NCBI GenBank assembly: GCA_003233615.1
Contig: QIMB01000089.1
Coordinates: 1-17,433 of the forward strand
From: Nitrospirota bacterium
Lineage (GTDB): Bacteria; Nitrospirota; Nitrospiria; Nitrospirales; UBA8639
Length of the DNA: 17,433 nucleotides
Reading direction: 5' to 3'
Made by a program: the position numbers and the translations under genes. The number at the start of each line of letters is the position of its first letter. Position 1 is the stretch's first letter. Positions 15,815 to 17,433 of this stretch are shown in pieces. Below the pieces are notes generated by a model, which ran no database searches, was not told the origin of the DNA, and saw only the letters and a program-made list of their open reading frames with translations.

Positions 15815-15843
15815 AGTATAGATCTGTGTCCTGAGAGGGTCAA
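15815..15843 (-). promoter_or_regulatory. Sigma70-type promoter of the heme operon
   Basis: Read on the minus strand, TTGACC (15838-15843) and TATACT (15815-15820) each match the consensus at five of six bases with the ideal 17-bp spacer. The start point should lie near 15808, about 36 bases before the ccsA ATG. This is the best promoter seen in the window and should drive ccsA-hemA-hemC-cobA/hemD and perhaps hemB-ribF-tilS. Confidence 0.8.
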
Positions 15844-15966
15844 GAAAATCAACAAGTCACCATGCTCCAGACGGTCGACGACCTCTTCTAGACAATCATC
15901 TACACACCCAGTACCATGCCAGACTTCGTTCTGCAATTGAATCTGCGTACCTTCTTGAATCTACCT

Positions 15967-16689
15967 ATGAGTGGCACTCTCTATATCGTCAGCACACCAA
16001 TTGGGAATCTGGAAGACATGTCATTCCGGGCAATACGAATACTCAAAGAAGCGACAATTATTGCTGCGGAAGACACTCGCAGAACACAAAAACTTTGCAC
16101 CTACTATCAAATTGGAACCCCTCTCACCAGCTATCATGACTTTAATAAGGAAGAAAAAACTGAGGTCCTTCTACAGCGACTGCAAGAGGGAAGTTCCATC
16201 GCCTTAGTATGCGACGCAGGCACGCCGCTTGTCTCAGATCCAGGGTATTATCTTGTCAATCGTGCCGTACAAGCCAACATTCCTCTTGTGCCCATTCCCG
16301 GACCATCTTCCATATTAACGGCCTTGTGCATATCGGGCCTGCCAACAGATCGATTCATTTTTGAAGGTTTTGTGCCTAGAAAACCAGGTGTGAAGGAAAA
16401 GTTTTTTGAAAAGCTTCAAGACGAAATCGGAACCATTATTGTCTTTGAAACTCAGCACCGAATTCTTAAAACCCTACGGGTCATTCACAAGACGATGGGA
16501 AATCGTCACATTGTTCTTACGCGGGAATTGACGAAACTCAATGAAGAAATCTTACGGGGAAATGTTGAGGAAATATGCCAGCACCTGGAGGGAAGAACAA
16601 TCAAAGGAGAGATCACATTATTAATTCAAGGGCAACCTCAACGGAAAAGAAAACAGACTTCTTTCGCCAACTCCAATTCCATTACCTAA
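15967..16689 (+). CDS. rsmI: 16S rRNA (cytidine-1402-2'-O)-methyltransferase RsmI
   Basis: Methylates the 2'-hydroxyl of C1402 in the decoding centre of 16S rRNA using S-adenosylmethionine. 240 residues. Motifs in order: IVSTPIGNLEDMSFRAI near the N-terminus, AAEDTRRTQKL, SYHDFNKEEK, ALVCDAGTPLVSDPGYYLV, PIPGPSSILTALCISGLPTDRF, FETQHRI and TRELTKLNEEILRG, ending shortly after KGEITLLI. E. coli RsmI has 286 residues; the extra C-terminal domain is absent here, leaving a basic tail (QPQRKRKQT). I chose the ATG at 15967, where the family's conserved start lies. An in-frame ATG at 15916 is possible, and neither has a clear ribosome binding site. Divergent from the heme operon and convergent with the TusA-like gene. 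Confidence 0.94.
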   Translation: MSGTLYIVSTPIGNLEDMSFRAIRILKEATIIAAEDTRRTQKLCTYYQIGTPLTSYHDFNKEEKTEVLLQRLQEGSSIALVCDAGTPLVSDPGYYLVNRAVQANIPLVPIPGPSSILTALCISGLPTDRFIFEGFVPRKPGVKEKFFEKLQDEIGTIIVFETQHRILKTLRVIHKTMGNRHIVLTRELTKLNEEILRGNVEEICQHLEGRTIKGEITLLIQGQPQRKRKQTSFANSNSIT

Positions 16690-16705
16690 ACTGAGCAATT
16701 ATGTA

Positions 16706-16720
16706 TGGTGCCCTGCACCA
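16706..16720. terminator. Weak hairpin between convergent rsmI and tusA-like genes
   Basis: TGGTGC (16706-16711) and GCACCA (16715-16720) pair around CCT. It sits in the 62-bp gap where two genes converge, the right place for a shared terminator. It lacks a T-run on either side, so any termination activity is uncertain. Confidence 0.35.
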
Positions 16721-16751
16721 GTCTCATCCATAACAATCGCTCAACTTAGTA

Positions 16752-16988
16752 TTACAAATCTTCCTTTTGAATAACAATTCGGTAATACGCTTCAATTTTT
16801 TGTTGGGTTAGCACTTGGTGCCCTTCATTCATAATACTTTTTGGAACATTGTGAATCGGGTCGCCCTCGTCTAATAGCACAGCTAACTGTGAACCAATTT
16901 CCAGAGTCTCTAGCTTCAGTTTTGTTTTGACAAAGTTGTAGGGGCAAATGACCCCGCGGAGATCTAACTCTTCCATTTTAACTTTCAT
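16752..16988 (-). CDS. TusA/SirA-family sulfur-carrier-like protein
   Basis: Small protein (78 residues) of the TusA/SirA/YedF fold. The signature LDLRGVICPYNFVKTKLKLE holds the conserved Cys-Pro pair, here at residues 15 and 16. This cysteine carries persulfide sulfur in TusA and relatives, which deliver sulfur to tRNA thiolation, molybdenum cofactor synthesis or sulfur oxidation. The later part, GSQLAVLLDEGDPIHNVPKSIMNEGHQV, is also typical. Start chosen: ATG at 16986-16988. An ATG four codons later and a TTG two codons earlier are possible, and none has a strong ribosome binding site. No tusB-E, sulfur or molybdopterin genes lie nearby, so the sulfur acceptor is unknown. A 14-bp palindrome lies 34 bp upstream. 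Confidence 0.85.
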   Translation of the reverse strand: MKVKMEELDLRGVICPYNFVKTKLKLETLEIGSQLAVLLDEGDPIHNVPKSIMNEGHQVLTQQKIEAYYRIVIQKEDL

Positions 16989-17021
16989 TATCAAGCTTCA
17001 GAAACACCCCATCATCTTGCA

Positions 17022-17035
17022 ATCAAATATTTGAT
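17022..17035. repeat. 14-bp perfect palindrome upstream of the tusA-like gene
   Basis: ATCAAATATTTGAT is its own reverse complement. It sits between the terminator at 17044-17083 and the TusA-like start. The half-sites are in the reverse order of an FNR site (TTGAT-n4-ATCAA), so it is not a standard FNR box. A repressor site is possible. Confidence 0.45.
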
Positions 17036-17043
17036 AAGAAAAA

Positions 17044-17083
17044 TAAAAGAGCGTGTCGGCTTTGACACCGACACGCTCTTTTA
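17044..17083 (-). terminator. Strong intrinsic terminator for the right-edge gene
   Basis: A 16-bp perfect stem: arms at 17044-17059 and 17068-17083, with core GAGCGTGTCGG and CCGACACGCTC around an 8-base loop. On the minus strand the stem runs into TTTTATTTTTCTT, a good U-tract, 29 bp after the stop of the gene at 17113. On the plus strand only four T's follow, so it mainly serves the minus strand and insulates the TusA-like gene. Confidence 0.9.
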
Positions 17084-17112
17084 AGACTATCTCTTACTTA
17101 TATCGAAAGACT

Positions 17113-17433
17113 TTACTGAACGGTACCTTTGTTAAAGTTATTTCGATCAGATCCATAGTCCGTGGCAATAGTCTTATCTGTTCGTCCATTAACTGTATCT
17201 GGTTGAGGGGCACATTGCCAGCAAGGCGCGGCACCAGTTGTCGCACCAACTGGACTAATGATCCCCGTCATCACATCACCCTCTTGCAGGCCTCCTACCG
17301 GCATTCCTGTGTTGCCAGCTAGCTCGGTGGAAATACCTCTGTAGTTGGTCATATCTGTACCTTGGCCAAATCCACCAGCAAAGTCGGGATTGTCTTCACC
17401 ACCCAACACTTGGCTTCCTTCTATGACATAGAC
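17113..17433 (-). CDS. Unrecognised protein, C-terminal part; 5' end outside the window
   Basis: The frame is open from the right edge to TAA at 17113-17115, giving 106 C-terminal residues. I do not recognise the family. The visible part is rich in Gly, Thr, Asn, Asp and Pro, low in hydrophobic stretches, with no membrane helix. A CxxC pair (CWQC) sits about 40 residues from the end in an Ala/Pro-rich stretch, and the tail is polar, with DRNNFNKG near its end. The composition suggests an extracellular or periplasmic protein with flexible turns; the CxxC could bind metal or heme-free redox partners, or form a disulfide. An internal GTG at 17407-17409 is not a likely start, because the frame continues upstream. 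The terminator 29 bp downstream supports this being a real, expressed gene. Confidence 0.7.
   Translation of the reverse strand, partial: VYVIEGSQVLGGEDNPDFAGGFGQGTDMTNYRGISTELAGNTGMPVGGLQEGDVMTGIISPVGATTGAAPCWQCAPQPDTVNGRTDKTIATDYGSDRNNFNKGTVQ

Noticed and set aside
17022..17035. FNR-type binding site
   Set aside because: The half-sites are in reverse order (ATCAA-n4-TTGAT) relative to the FNR consensus.

Overview
This window looks like ordinary chromosome of a Gram-negative-type bacterium, at roughly 48-50% G+C by eye, packed with housekeeping genes. The gene order ccsA/hemX-hemA-hemC-cobA/hemD-(CBS)-hemB fits heme loci known from Nitrospirota and Desulfobacterota (for example Geobacter). 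I lean towards a Nitrospira-like organism, but that is inference from layout and protein style, not a database match. I see no mobile elements, phage genes, CRISPR arrays, rRNA or tRNA.

All genes from 1 to about 15,780 are on the minus strand, so transcription runs right to left. The right-hand block (15772 down to 9506) is the heme operon. It holds a CcsA/HemX membrane protein, glutamyl-tRNA reductase (hemA), porphobilinogen deaminase (hemC), a fused uroporphyrinogen-III methyltransferase/synthase (cobA-hemD), a two-CBS protein and 5-aminolevulinate dehydratase (hemB). Several junctions overlap by 4 bp (ATGA or GTGA), and a strong sigma70-type promoter (TTGACC, 17 bp, TATACT) precedes ccsA. 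ribF and tilS follow hemB with a 4-bp overlap and a 0-bp junction, so they are probably read from the same transcript. The block covers tetrapyrrole synthesis from glutamyl-tRNA to uroporphyrinogen III, plus the siroheme/corrinoid branch and a cytochrome c maturation protein.

A 666-bp stretch without a convincing gene separates tilS from ftsH. Its left end carries a good ftsH promoter and a hairpin that would lie at the start of the ftsH leader RNA. Then come ftsH, folP and glmM (folP-glmM are 18 bp apart), a 307-bp spacer containing a 45-bp inverted repeat, and comEC, which is open throughout and runs off the left edge.

On the right, rsmI is on the plus strand, divergent from the heme operon. 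It converges on a small TusA-family gene. A strong intrinsic terminator ends an unrecognised minus-strand gene that enters from the right edge.

I did not find a clearly new multi-gene system. The most useful leads are the mixed Cys/Asp metal site of HemB (C120, D122, C130), the missing acidic ligand in the ComEC hydrolase motif, the structured spacer upstream of comEC with a possible hydrophobic leader peptide, and the ftsH leader hairpin with its long gene-free upstream region.
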